Shown here: in pieces, positions 8,530 through 17,149 of the stretch
Numbering within the stretch: the stretch's first letter is position 1
How the letters are laid out: each line of letters starts with the position of its first letter
Assembly: GCF_025685645.1 (NCBI RefSeq)
Contig: NZ_JAGSYF010000004.1
Location: 496,001-560,000, forward strand
Origin: Edaphobacter bradus
GTDB taxonomy: Bacteria > Acidobacteriota > Terriglobia > Terriglobales > Acidobacteriaceae
DNA length: 64,000 bases
Direction of reading: 5' to 3'
Translations under genes and position numbers: made by a program
Notes under the pieces: model-generated
What the model saw: only the letters and a program-made list of their open reading frames with translations
What the model was told of the DNA's origin: nothing
Database searches by the model: none

Positions 8530-9508
8530 CGTGCGGCAGGCTGGCGGCGTAACTGTGTGGGCCGCGCGGCAAAGTAACGACGATGACGCCGCAGAGCAGC
8601 ACCAGGACAGGCAGGGCAAAGACACTGCCTTCAGGGCCGGTCGCTCCGCCGCTGAGCAACGGCCTGCCTGCAGGATGAGTGGCGAGCAAGTGGAAGCGCA
8701 CGATGACTCCGCTGTCGGCGACGCCGTAGAGGAAGGACTGGGCCCAGTCCCATGCAGCGTGTGCACCGATGGCCCACCAGAGCGACCCGGTGCGCCAGAG
8801 GCTCAGGCAGAAGACGAGAGATACGAGGCCTGCGCAGACGAGCCCTACGGGGCTCTCTCCGGGGTTCCGGCCGTGCATAGCTCCGAAGCCGAAGGAGACG
8901 AGAGCGGCGGCGGCCCAGAAGCCGACGGTCTGCGGCTTGACGCGAGCGGAGAGGCTGCGGGCGAGTCCGGCGAGGCCACGGCTGAGGGTGTACTGCAGGT
9001 AGCCACGGAAGAGGTACTCCTCGAAGAAGCCGATGGCCAGGAAACCGGGCGCCCACGCGAGGGCGTAACGTAGAACGTCTCTTCCGAAGAGGAGACGGCC
9101 GTCGATGACCAGCAGACTGCTCTTGATGAGCAGGAAGACGAGCAGCGATAGGAAGATGACTCCCCAGACGAGTCCGGCGAGCAGATGACGAAGCTTGTGA
9201 CGGCCGCCAAGGCCGTAGATCAAGACGGGGCGGCGCTCGATCTTCGCCATGATCCAGGTGACCAATGCGACGCAGAAAAAGGCGATGGACTCGCCTACGA
9301 AGATGCGGGCGGGAGTGGGGTCGCTGCTCGACGACAGCAGATGAGTCCGGAGGGCGAGCCAGTTGACTGTGGGAACGATCGCCAGGAAGAGCAGGACTGC
9401 GATGAGGAGGCTCCAACTTGCACGGAGTCCGTCAGGGCCGAAGAAGAGGGAAGGCCGGTGACGGGTGGCGTGGTTCGGCGGGGTGAGCGGTGCGTTAGTC
9501 GGATCCAA
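8453..9508 (-). CDS. CPBP family intramembrane glutamic protease (CAAX/ABI type)
   Basis: A polytopic membrane protein of about 351 residues with the CPBP motifs: EEYLFRG (EExxxR), a downstream FGAMHG histidine motif and HAAWDW (HxxxD). Members process prenylated proteins in eukaryotes or act in bacteriocin self-immunity; the substrate here is unknown. The start is taken as TTG at 9508 because AGGAAGG precedes it by six bases; an upstream TTG at 9532 lacks such a site. The Ser/Pro-rich C-terminal tail runs 77 nt into the converging antiporter gene. Confidence 0.85.
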   Translation of the reverse strand: MDPTNAPLTPPNHATRHRPSLFFGPDGLRASWSLLIAVLLFLAIVPTVNWLALRTHLLSSSSDPTPARIFVGESIAFFCVALVTWIMAKIERRPVLIYGLGGRHKLRHLLAGLVWGVIFLSLLVFLLIKSSLLVIDGRLLFGRDVLRYALAWAPGFLAIGFFEEYLFRGYLQYTLSRGLAGLARSLSARVKPQTVGFWAAAALVSFGFGAMHGRNPGESPVGLVCAGLVSLVFCLSLWRTGSLWWAIGAHAAWDWAQSFLYGVADSGVIVRFHLLATHPAGRPLLSGGATGPEGSVFALPVLVLLCGVIVVTLPRGPHSYAASLPHASSSSTDSGSLPDPTPAPLSEARHR

Positions 9509-9647
9509 AAGGGGCCTTCCTGATTGTCTCAAGGAGTATACGCAGTGCCGGGGGCGGAGGGTTCCCGCTTGGCTCAGGATAGAAGGCCGGATATGCTAGT
9601 CACTTCGGCATCGGATGGGATGAGACGCCGAATGGGGGCGGGTTCCT

Positions 9648-10643
9648 TTGGAGTGCAAGGTTTTCTTTCATAACAAGTGTTTTGACGGCGCGTGTTCAGC
9701 TTCTGTATTTACGCGGTTTCACCGTGAGTGCGTGAAGACGGCCTCGAAGTTTTCATACCACGGGCTTGTGCATCGCGCGGGAGCGCTGTTCGACGAGCGT
9801 GAGTTTCTTGGCGTTGCGAACGGCGACGAGAACGCAATCGTGGACTTCAAGTACTCGGCCTCGCCGAATGTGATCTGGTGGTTTGACCATCATCTCAGCG
9901 CGTTTCTGACGCCTGCGGACCAGGCGGACTTTGAGCGCGGGCAGGCAGATGGCTCCACCGCGATGCGGAAGTTCTTCGACCCTGGCTATCCCTCGTGCAC
10001 GAGCTTTATCGCGCACATCGGGAAGACGAAGTTCGGCTTCAATGTGGAGCCGCTGGCGGAGTTAACCAAGTGGGCTGACATCGTGGACAGCGCGAGGTAT
10101 GAGAGCGCAAAGGCTGCCGTGGAGATGGCGGAGCCGGCGATGAAGCTGACGATGGTGATTGAGAGCGCCACGGATGACGGCCTGATCCCGAAGCTGATTC
10201 CGCTGCTGACGGAGATGCCGCTAGCTGAGGTGCTGGCCCAGCCGTTTGTGCATGAGCTGCTGGGGCCGCTGATGGAGCGTCACTGGGCTGGGCTGGAACT
10301 GATCCGGTCGCGCGCGTCGCTGAACAGGGGAGTGATCACGTTCGATATCACCGACCAGCCGACGGAGGGGTACAACAAGTTCATCCCGTACTACCTGTTC
10401 CCGGAGGGGACGTACAACGTGGGCCTGAGCAAGTCGAGCTTCCGGACCAAGGTGGCAGTGGGGACGAACCCGTGGACGAAGGTTCCTGCGGAGAAGCTGG
10501 CGAACGTGGCGGTGATCTGCGAGCGGTACGGCGGCGGCGGACATGCGCGCGTCGGAGCCATCAGCTTTCCACCGGACCGCGAAGATGAGGCGCGCAAGGC
10601 AGCAGCCGAGATAGCGGCGGAGTTGCAGGGCCTGAGCAACTGA
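9648..10643 (+). CDS. DHH/DHHA1-family phosphoesterase
   Basis: A 331-residue cytoplasmic protein of the DHH superfamily. The N-terminal motif HNKCFDGACSAS, the central WWFDHH motif (metal ligands) and the C-terminal DHHA1 motif GGGGHARVGAISF are all present. Relatives hydrolyse short oligoribonucleotides, pAp, cyclic dinucleotides or polyphosphate; the substrate cannot be decided here. The start appears to be TTG at 9648; nearby ATGs (9620, 9632) are out of frame. It converges on rseP across a strong hairpin. Confidence 0.85.
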   Translation: MECKVFFHNKCFDGACSASVFTRFHRECVKTASKFSYHGLVHRAGALFDEREFLGVANGDENAIVDFKYSASPNVIWWFDHHLSAFLTPADQADFERGQADGSTAMRKFFDPGYPSCTSFIAHIGKTKFGFNVEPLAELTKWADIVDSARYESAKAAVEMAEPAMKLTMVIESATDDGLIPKLIPLLTEMPLAEVLAQPFVHELLGPLMERHWAGLELIRSRASLNRGVITFDITDQPTEGYNKFIPYYLFPEGTYNVGLSKSSFRTKVAVGTNPWTKVPAEKLANVAVICERYGGGGHARVGAISFPPDREDEARKAAAEIAAELQGLSN

Positions 10644-10650
10644 ACCGAAA

Positions 10651-10738
10651 ACAAGACGACCGCGGATGACGCGGACAAACACGGATAAGAGCACAGGTCC
10701 TGTCCGTATTGATCCGTTGAATCCGCGGCCGTCTTGTT
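10651..10738. terminator. long convergent hairpin between DHH gene and rseP
   Basis: Arms 10651-10667 and 10722-10738 pair over 17 bp with a single G-U, around a 54-nt loop. The arms end in CTTGTT on the plus strand and also on the minus strand. It probably terminates both converging genes. The sequence (CCGCGGATGACGCGGA) also has the look of a dispersed repeat. Confidence 0.6.
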
Positions 10739-10739
10739 C

Positions 10740-12089
10740 TTACGGCTTGAGTCGTCCGAAGACCCCGAGCTTGCTGATGTCGTTGAAGATGACCATAGCG
10801 GCGAAGACCAGGATGCAGACGAAGGCGACCTGGTAGACGCGCTCTTTAAGTTGCTGGTTGAGGTCGCGCCGAAGGACGCTCTCGACCAGCAGGAAGAGAA
10901 TCATGCCACCGTCAAGGATGGGTATCGGCAGCAGGTTGAAGATTCCGAGGTTCAGCGAGATGTACGCCATCAGGCCGATGAGCGGCATCCAGCCCGGCAT
11001 CGAGGCGGCCTGGTGAATCTGCTGGCCGATGCCGATGGGGCCGGAGAGGCTGCGCACGGAGACCTGCCGAGTGAACATGCGCCGGAGGACCTCAACGATC
11101 AGCAGCGAACCCTTCTTGTTGTAGTCCCACGATGCGACGAGGGCCTTGCTGAAGGGGAGACGCTCGATCTTGACTGGCGGCTGAACCGGGTGGAAGCCGA
11201 GGCGGTAGTCCTTAGTGCCGTCACCGACGTCCGCGAGCTGCGGAGTGATCTGGATGGGAAAGGTCTGGCCTCCGCGGTCGACGATGAGCGAGGCAGGCTT
11301 ACCGGCCTGATCCTGCATGTACGCAAGCAGGGCAGGGACGGAGTGAAGCTGGAGGCCGTCGATGGAGAGGATCTTGTCCTCTGACTTCAGGCCGGCCCGG
11401 GCCGAGGGCATGTTCGGCTCAAGGGAGTCGATCTGAACGGGTGCATTCTGCATCTTCGGGATGAGACCGAGCCGGTCGAGTGAGAAGTTGTCGGCGCCAC
11501 CCTTGGACTCGACGAAGAGCTTGGTGTTGATGCGCTGACCGTCGTGCGTGTACGAGAAGGCGACCGTCTGGTTGATGTTGAGTAGCGAGCGGATGGCGAC
11601 CTGGTCCCAGGTTGGGTTCTCGACATTGTCGTAGTGGACGATGGTGTCGCCGGAGCGGATGCCGGTGTGCGAGGCAGGCGTGTTGGCCGGAATGTAGTCG
11701 GTGTAGGCCGGGCTGGAGAGATACTCCTGCACTTCGTTGTGCAGCATGGAGACGCCGGTCATCAGGCCGAAGGCGAGGATGAAGTTGGCAAAGGGGCCTG
11801 CGAGCGCGACGAGGATACGCTGCCAGCGAGGGTGGGCGTTGAACTCACCTGGGTCGCCCGAGGGAGCTTCGCCGGGGTTGTCGCCGGCCATTTTGACGTA
11901 GCCGCCGAAGGGGAGCAGCGAGATGCGATAGTCGGTCTCGCCTTTCCTGTAGCCGAAGAGACGTTTGCCGAAGCCAATGGAGAAGACCTCGACCCGGATT
12001 CCGCAGAGCTTGGCGACGGCGAAGTGGCCGAACTCGTGCACGAGAACCATGATGCCGAGCACGATGGCAAGCTGAATGACTGTTGACAT
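10740..12089 (-). CDS. rseP: RseP/site-2 family intramembrane zinc metalloprotease
   Basis: A 449-residue inner-membrane protease. HEFGH at residues 18-22 in the first membrane segment supplies the zinc ligands and catalytic Glu, and LDGG in the NLLPIPILDGG segment near residue 390 supplies the third ligand. PDZ-like sequence lies between (SARAGLKSEDKILSIDG). RseP cleaves anti-sigma factors and signal-peptide remnants. It is the last gene of the uppS-cdsA-dxr-rseP series, 44 nt after dxr, and a hairpin follows it. No anti-sigma partner is adjacent. Confidence 0.95.
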   Translation of the reverse strand: MSTVIQLAIVLGIMVLVHEFGHFAVAKLCGIRVEVFSIGFGKRLFGYRKGETDYRISLLPFGGYVKMAGDNPGEAPSGDPGEFNAHPRWQRILVALAGPFANFILAFGLMTGVSMLHNEVQEYLSSPAYTDYIPANTPASHTGIRSGDTIVHYDNVENPTWDQVAIRSLLNINQTVAFSYTHDGQRINTKLFVESKGGADNFSLDRLGLIPKMQNAPVQIDSLEPNMPSARAGLKSEDKILSIDGLQLHSVPALLAYMQDQAGKPASLIVDRGGQTFPIQITPQLADVGDGTKDYRLGFHPVQPPVKIERLPFSKALVASWDYNKKGSLLIVEVLRRMFTRQVSVRSLSGPIGIGQQIHQAASMPGWMPLIGLMAYISLNLGIFNLLPIPILDGGMILFLLVESVLRRDLNQQLKERVYQVAFVCILVFAAMVIFNDISKLGVFGRLKP

Positions 12090-12133
12090 GAGAGAGTTGG
12101 ATGACCTCGCTGCCTAAAGATGAGGTACGGTAT

Positions 12134-13336
12134 TCATCGAAGAACGCCGGTGAATTGCCGGGAGATGACCTCGCGGGCGCACGCTCGTGCTGCCAGGTCA
12201 GCCTCGAGCACTTCAGTGATGGACGCAGGATGACGGCTGGAGGTTTGCATCAGCACCTGTTCTATTGTACGCGGAATCCCCAGAAAAGGGATGGCCTGGG
12301 CAGGGTCCGGGGCGAGGAAGGCGGCGACGGCGACTTCGTCGGCGGCGTTGAGGGCGATGCAGGCCTCGCCTCCTGTCTCAGCGGCCTCGTAGGCGAGGCG
12401 CAGGCAAGGGAAGCGGGCGAAGTCGGGCTGGGAGAAGTCCAATTGGCTCAACGCGGCGAGGTCAAAGCGGAGGCCGGAGTCGGCCGGCGCGTTGACCCGC
12501 TCGGGGTAGGCGAGGGCGTAGAGGATCGGCAGGCGCATGTCGGTGACGGAGATCTGCGCGAGGATGCTGCCATCGACGAACTCGACGAGCGAGTGCACAG
12601 TGGACTGCGGGTGGATGGTGGTGCGGACCTGCGCAGGAGGCAGCGAGAAGAGCCGACAGGCCTCAATGACCTCGAAGCCCTTGTTCATCATGGTGGCGGA
12701 GTCGATGGTGATGCGCTGGCCCATGACCCAGGTGGGATGCTTGAGGGCTTGCGCGGGGGTGATGTGCTCGAAGTCGGCGAGCGGGGTCGAGCGGAAGGGG
12801 CCGCCTGAGGCGGTGAGCCAGATCTGGCGGACCTCCGCGGGTGTGCCTCCGCGCATGCACTGGTGTACGGCGTTGTGCTCCGAGTCGATGGGGAGCAGGG
12901 CGACGTTGTGCTCCTTCGCGGCGTCCATGATGAGCTCACCGGCGGCGACGAGGCACTCCTTGTTTGCGAGACCGATGGTCTTGCCGGCCTTGACGGCAGC
13001 GTAGGTGGCTTCAAGGCCCGCGACTCCAACGATGGCCGAGACGACAAAGTCCACCTCGGGCAGCGTGGCAACGCGAACCGTGCCCGCTGACCCGTAGACG
13101 ACTTCAATGCCGGTAATTCCGGCGGCCTTGAGGCGGCTCTGGAGCTGGGCGGCGAGTTCTTCTGTCGCTATCGAGATGACTCGTGGCCGCCAGCGGTGGC
13201 ACTGTTCGAAGGCTGCGTCGAGGTTCTGGCCTGCGGCGAGGGCAATGGGACGGTAGCGGTCGGGGAAGGACTCGCAGATGGAAAGGGTGGAGTTGCCGAT
13301 GGAGCCGGTCGAGCCGAGAATCGCGATCTTCTTCAC
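12134..13336 (-). CDS. dxr: 1-deoxy-D-xylulose 5-phosphate reductoisomerase
   Basis: Second enzyme of the MEP isoprenoid pathway; NADPH-dependent. The start is set at GTG 13336, giving a 400-residue protein beginning VKKIAILGSTGSIG, the NADPH-binding loop. The upstream in-frame TTG at 13396 adds an unconserved tail. Family motifs NKECLV, MPIDSEH-like LLPIDSEHNA, SGGPF and the GHPTW-type KHPTWVMG are intact. Its product feeds UppS, encoded 4.3 kb upstream on the same strand. The start of repeat element 1 lies about 46 nt upstream and may overlap its promoter. Confidence 0.95.
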   Translation of the reverse strand: MKKIAILGSTGSIGNSTLSICESFPDRYRPIALAAGQNLDAAFEQCHRWRPRVISIATEELAAQLQSRLKAAGITGIEVVYGSAGTVRVATLPEVDFVVSAIVGVAGLEATYAAVKAGKTIGLANKECLVAAGELIMDAAKEHNVALLPIDSEHNAVHQCMRGGTPAEVRQIWLTASGGPFRSTPLADFEHITPAQALKHPTWVMGQRITIDSATMMNKGFEVIEACRLFSLPPAQVRTTIHPQSTVHSLVEFVDGSILAQISVTDMRLPILYALAYPERVNAPADSGLRFDLAALSQLDFSQPDFARFPCLRLAYEAAETGGEACIALNAADEVAVAAFLAPDPAQAIPFLGIPRTIEQVLMQTSSRHPASITEVLEADLAARACAREVISRQFTGVLR

Positions 13337-13381
13337 AGGTGTTATTTTCTCAGAGCATTGGGCTTCGGGATACTTCGCGCT

Positions 13382-13645
13382 ACCCTCCCCCGTCAAAACT
13401 GTGCAAAGTATTCAAAGCAGATACTTTAGATCTGGACCTCGCGCGCAATTTCACTGCCAAGCTTCAGAAAGCCGGGGAATTGGGGTTTGGTGATGCGTAA
13501 AGTATTCCAAACAAATGTCTTGATCTAACCTCCTCGCACAATTTCGAGTCATTGGTTACAAAAGTAGAAAAGCCCGGCGGTTTGCCGAGCTTTGACTCTC
13601 TTTATTTAAGATTAGCAGGGGTGTCAAGAGTGGTTGTGGAAAAGC
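13382..13645 (+). repeat. dispersed CAAAGTATTC element, copy 1 (most diverged)
   Basis: Fills most of the 408-bp gap between dxr and the Rap1a-like gene. In order: CCCTCCCC (13383-13390), TGTG, CAAAGTATTC (13404-13413), a diverged GCAATTTC unit (about 13445), AAAGTATTC (13499-13507), ACAATTTC (about 13538-13545) with ATTGGTTA, a hairpin (13569-13578 with 13584-13593, one mismatch) followed by GACTCTCTTTATTT, then GTGTCAAG and TGTGGAAAAGC (13635-13645). The same order occurs at 41806-42076 and 53515-53787. Transcribed strand and function are unknown. Confidence 0.65.
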
Positions 13646-13744
13646 GGTTCGCGTTCTTCGCGGTGCCCCACTCATCCCGCGATGAGACTCTTTTACGACC
13701 AGTACACGTTCGAGCGAATGCGACGCCCCTGTGAGTTGGAGGAG

Positions 13745-14152
13745 TTATTTCTTGGGTGCTTTGCAGGGGTATGCCTCAACGAAAGCGTCCCATACCGTAT
13801 CAGCTGCTTCTTCATGGAGGCGATTTGGATGGTTGTCCATGTACTTCAGGAAGACGAGCGGCCATTCTGAGGATGAGTTAGCAGGCAGGCACATTCTGGG
13901 CTCGCTTCTAGGCTTACCGGATGCCGCTTCCTTAAACATTCCTTGAGTGAACGCATAGAAGAACACATTGCAGTACGTGGTACTGAAGGTGTCTGCCACC
14001 CCCGTCGGTTTGTTTGTGTCTCTAGAGGCTGTAGCGTTCAGGCCTTTGGCGACTTTGCAATTTTTGATGAGATCCTCTGTTGTCGTGAACGCTTGAGCGG
14101 AAGGGACTATGATCGCCATCATTAACAGACCGGCTAAGATCCCAGGGCGCAT
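13745..14152 (-). CDS. secreted Rap1a/Tai-like protein
   Basis: A 135-residue protein with a signal peptide (cleavage near SAQAF). Four cysteines and the spacing C-x-G/YCNVFFYAFTQG/CLP/YMDNHP/HEEAADTVWDAFVEAYPC match the Rap1a fold, known from immunity proteins of type VI secretion effectors and from many periplasmic proteins of unknown role. No effector or secretion gene is nearby, so an immunity function is not supported by context. It lies inside the dxr-cdsA interval and has lower G+C than its neighbours. Confidence 0.6.
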   Translation of the reverse strand: MRPGILAGLLMMAIIVPSAQAFTTTEDLIKNCKVAKGLNATASRDTNKPTGVADTFSTTYCNVFFYAFTQGMFKEAASGKPRSEPRMCLPANSSSEWPLVFLKYMDNHPNRLHEEAADTVWDAFVEAYPCKAPKK

Positions 14153-14204
14153 GGTTCCACCTCGTAAAACAGAGAATAGCGTACACCCTTGAACTGGCTG
14201 GGTG

Positions 14205-14316
14205 GCCCACCTTTAGTCGCTGCTAGTCGCTTCGCGACGAAGATGGGCACCCGAACTCAGATCCGGGCCACCCAGCCCCATAGTATGGCTAAGACGCGCA
14301 GCCATACTATGGGGCT
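14205..14316. repeat. compound palindromic repeat
   Basis: Contains a 17-bp perfect inverted repeat (14274-14290 with 14300-14316, 9-nt loop). Next to it a GCCCACCTTT ... GAAGATGGGCACC palindrome (14205-14252) resembles the elements at 56748-56797 and 58151-58210. It fills the spacer downstream of the broken PEP-CTERM gene; no T run follows. Confidence 0.6.
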
Positions 14317-14355
14317 TCCTAACGTTGATTCTCTATGACAGGAGATGATTGCTTT

Positions 14356-15018
14356 CTAGACGTGAATTCGGCGCCGGATGGATACAAGGCCACCCAGCAC
14401 GCCTGTCGTCAGCAGCAGCAACGATTGAGGCTCTGGAACCGGAGAGGAATCAACGAGCAGATCGAACGGAACAAAATCCGGCGGCAAGTTAGCGATGATC
14501 TGTGAATCCCACACCGGGAACGGCTTGATAACCGGACGGGTATAAACGGTCCAGGTACCGGGGTCCCAGTACACCGATCCTCCCCCCGACCAAGAGGCGC
14601 CTGAATCAACTGGGAAGAGACCAAACCCGTCGGCTGTGGCGAGAGAATAAATATTATCAGCAGGGGGGAGAGCCGAAAAGCAAATTCCAGTGAGCGATAT
14701 TGCCGCTTCCATCTGTCTGAACCTGAAACGCTCCAATGTTGGATGGCCCATTCAAAGTTCCGCCGGACGTATGGAAGAACGCATTTGAGAACGTGTCATA
14801 GCCATCGGTGAAGATGTAAGAGGTTGAGGTCAATGAGCTGTAGGTTGTGTTTGGTGCGAGCGGGGATGCACCGTGAATGATCCGCGGACGTAATTCGACG
14901 TAGTGTAGGGTGCAGTTATGCTATTGGTGAATGGGTGTCCTGTATAGGTGTAGATCGTATCTGCCAGCAGCGGAGCTGACAGGAAAAGGATAAAAGACAG
15001 AAAAAGGCGTGTTCGCAT
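14356..15018 (-). pseudogene. PEP-CTERM protein gene with two compensating frameshifts
   Basis: From ATG 15018 (SD GGAGAG) the first frame gives a signal peptide (MRTRLFLSFILFLSAPLLAD) and early mature sequence up to about 14877. The reading must then shift to follow GASPLAPNTTYSSLTSTSYI through GNIAHWNLLFG. At the run of six C (minus strand, about 14672-14677) it must shift back to reach the C-terminus, SSPVPEPQSLLLL plus TM and RRRIHV. This is a textbook PEP-CTERM sorting signal for exosortase. Removing one C at the homopolymer restores the third frame. It is either a decayed gene or sequencing error. Confidence 0.7.
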
Positions 15019-15340
15019 TGATCTCTCCATTGTTTGTAAGGCGAATGCGAACGAGTATCCCATTTCCAGTGAAGAATTCAAGCGCATTCTTTTGCAATGA
15101 GATAGGGACTTTTTTACAACCAGTGGTTCCAGCGAATACGGCGCCTTGCTGGTCTCATGCTGAGAAGGGACGCCGTTGCAGGTCCTGACCTTTCCGTTTG
15201 CGGTGATGTGTCCCCTGGCCGGAGATGTCTACGCCGAAGGGCAACAAAGAAAGCAAAAGCAAAAAGCAGATTCCTCCGCTACGCTGCGGAATGACAACAA
15301 GGAAAGAGGGCTGCGGAATGACAACAAGAAAAGGAAAAGG
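15019..15340. other. intergenic stretch with a dispersed repeat
   Basis: Holds the upstream region of the PEP-CTERM gene and, at 15264-15300, a repeat built on CCGCTACGCTGCGG-AATGACAACAA. A second half-copy follows at 15311-15328. The 37-bp unit recurs at 40880-40916 with one difference. No gene is seen here. Confidence 0.7.
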
Positions 15341-16204
15341 CTAGAAGCGGCCGAGGCCGAAGTAGTCCTTGATAAGCAGCGCGTACCAGAGGACCGGCGC
15401 GGCGACGAGCAGCGCGTCGATGCGGTCGAGAATGCCGCCGTGGCCGGGGAGCATGGTGCCGGAGTCCTTGACGCCCGCTCCGCGCTTGACGGCAGATTCG
15501 AGCAGATCGCCGGCTTGGGCGGCGATGTTGAGGATGGCGGCGAGGAGGAGGGTCTGCCAGAGGGGCTCGGTGATGTGCAGGATCAGGTTGCCGCGCTCGG
15601 TGAGCAGATCGCCGACCCAGATGACGAGCCCGGCGGCGGCGATGCTGCCGGCGATGGAGGCGACGGAGCCCTCCCATGTCTTGCCGGGGCTGAGGCGCGG
15701 GGCCAGTTTGTGCTTGCCGAAGGCGCGGCCGATGTAGAGTGCGGCGATGTCTCCGGCCCAGACACAGACCATGAGGAAGACCACGAGCGCGATGCCGTCC
15801 TCCTGCTTCCAGAGCAGAGGAATGAGCGTGAGGGGGTAGGCGATCCAGATGAGGCCAAAGAGACCCTGTGCTGTGTCGGGCAGCACTTGAATCAGTGGAG
15901 CGCGGAAGCCGTTCCAGGCGAAGAGCGCGAGAGCGACCGCGCTGAGTACGGGAAGCTGCGCCTCGACGGGGAAATTCGGCAGCGTGACGACGAAGGCGAG
16001 GGCGGTGCCGAGCGCCATCCACCAGCCCGGGATACGGAGCGTCGCGCCGTGTGTCTCTGCTCCCACGGCGGCGAGCTTGAGGTACTCGAAGCCGGCTAAC
16101 TCAGCGACGAGCGCGGCGAAGAGCGTGATCATCCAGAGCTTGCCGAAAAAGATAAGGGCGAAGACGGCGAGGATGAGGACTGCTGCGGTAAGGATTCGCT
16201 TCAT
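15341..16204 (-). CDS. cdsA: phosphatidate cytidylyltransferase
   Basis: Makes CDP-diacylglycerol from phosphatidate and CTP at the inner membrane. The 287-residue protein has about eight hydrophobic segments. The C-terminal third carries the CdsA signature: SPGKTWEGSVASIAGS, then SAVKRGAGVKDSGTMLPGHGGILDRIDALL with the metal-binding Asp residues. It is the second of the conserved uppS-cdsA-dxr-rseP set, separated from uppS by two genes. An ATG start at 16204 fits the family length. Confidence 0.95.
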   Translation of the reverse strand: MKRILTAAVLILAVFALIFFGKLWMITLFAALVAELAGFEYLKLAAVGAETHGATLRIPGWWMALGTALAFVVTLPNFPVEAQLPVLSAVALALFAWNGFRAPLIQVLPDTAQGLFGLIWIAYPLTLIPLLWKQEDGIALVVFLMVCVWAGDIAALYIGRAFGKHKLAPRLSPGKTWEGSVASIAGSIAAAGLVIWVGDLLTERGNLILHITEPLWQTLLLAAILNIAAQAGDLLESAVKRGAGVKDSGTMLPGHGGILDRIDALLVAAPVLWYALLIKDYFGLGRF

Positions 16205-16275
16205 GTGTTGCTAGTAAGCATATAGGACAAAGGGGGATGAGCGAGCCGCGTGAGAGGCACCTCTTGACCTCCCCG

Positions 16276-17001
16276 TCATAGCACTGGACATGCAGGGAAT
16301 CCTGGGCAGTTCGGAGGCGTGTGTAGCGTCGGCGAATGTTGCGACGTCGCCGCGTGAATGCCAATGGCAGTGGTTACTGCGAACGCCGCCACCATCACTC
16401 CGATGAAGACCTTGGCCCCGGTAGACATGCCCTCGCTGCGTTGGATCGCTGAGACCTGGCTGGCCGTGAGCGGCTCGCCAACCAGCCGCTTAACCTGGTT
16501 GATGAGGTTGACCACTTCGGCGTCGAACTTCTTGTCGCGTGTCTTCTTAAATCCTGCGAGGGAGTTGAGATTGGAGGTCATGCTCCAGAGCAGCGACTGC
16601 GTTTTTGGATCGATGATCCTGAGGCGAAGCTGCGGTGTGTAGGTTGACATCCCTGACCCGTTGCTTACGTTGACGCCTGACAGAGTGATAGCGCTGATCT
16701 CGAAGACTACATCGGCGTCGGAGGGCGAGGAGGCGATCTGGTAGCGTGCCCAGTGCTGCATATCTGGATAGAACTGGTTGTAGGCGCGGTTGGGGCCGCC
16801 ATCAACGAGAGCATTGAAGTAGTCGTCTCCACCGGCATTGGAGATGAAAACTTTCTTTGCATTGAGGATTTGTGGAGGAACGGGCGCGGAGGGGGTGGCG
16901 CTGGGGCCGGGTTGCTGGGCAAAGGCGAGGGGACCGAAGCAAAAGACGAGTCCCAGGACGACAGAGCGAAACAGACGGATTCCCAAGACATGCATAGCCA
17001 C
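16276..17001 (-). CDS. exported protein of unknown function
   Basis: A 241-residue protein with a signal peptide (cleavage near LAFAQQ), a Pro/Ala-rich spacer, a central alpha/beta domain (AKKVFISNAGGDDY, YNQFY, then SDADVVFEIS) and a hydrophobic segment at about residues 198-217. The tail is rich in Pro and Cys. The pattern is familiar from acidobacterial exported proteins but I cannot assign a function. A second ATG at 16995 is an equally possible start. It sits between uppS-side genes and cdsA on the same strand. Confidence 0.75.
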   Translation of the reverse strand: MAMHVLGIRLFRSVVLGLVFCFGPLAFAQQPGPSATPSAPVPPQILNAKKVFISNAGGDDYFNALVDGGPNRAYNQFYPDMQHWARYQIASSPSDADVVFEISAITLSGVNVSNGSGMSTYTPQLRLRIIDPKTQSLLWSMTSNLNSLAGFKKTRDKKFDAEVVNLINQVKRLVGEPLTASQVSAIQRSEGMSTGAKVFIGVMVAAFAVTTAIGIHAATSQHSPTLHTPPNCPGFPACPVL

Positions 17002-17149
17002 GTCCTAGTGCTGCAACTTTCTGCTCGGCCAATACTTATGCCGATTGAGGCTGCGAGGTAGACGAGGGTCTGTGCTGGAAGGTTTCTACCGTATGCGAAT
17101 AATTCTCGGTGAAACCTAGCGCGGGTGCGTTCGCGGGGGTGAAGGCGGA

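Noticed and set aside
13337..13396. N-terminal extension of Dxr from TTG 13396
   Set aside because: The extra 20 residues are unlike any Dxr and would read into the repeat element; GTG 13336 starts exactly at the NADPH-binding strand.
13745..14152. Rap1a-like protein as type VI immunity
   Set aside because: No effector, VgrG or Hcp gene nearby; the fold also occurs in unrelated periplasmic proteins.
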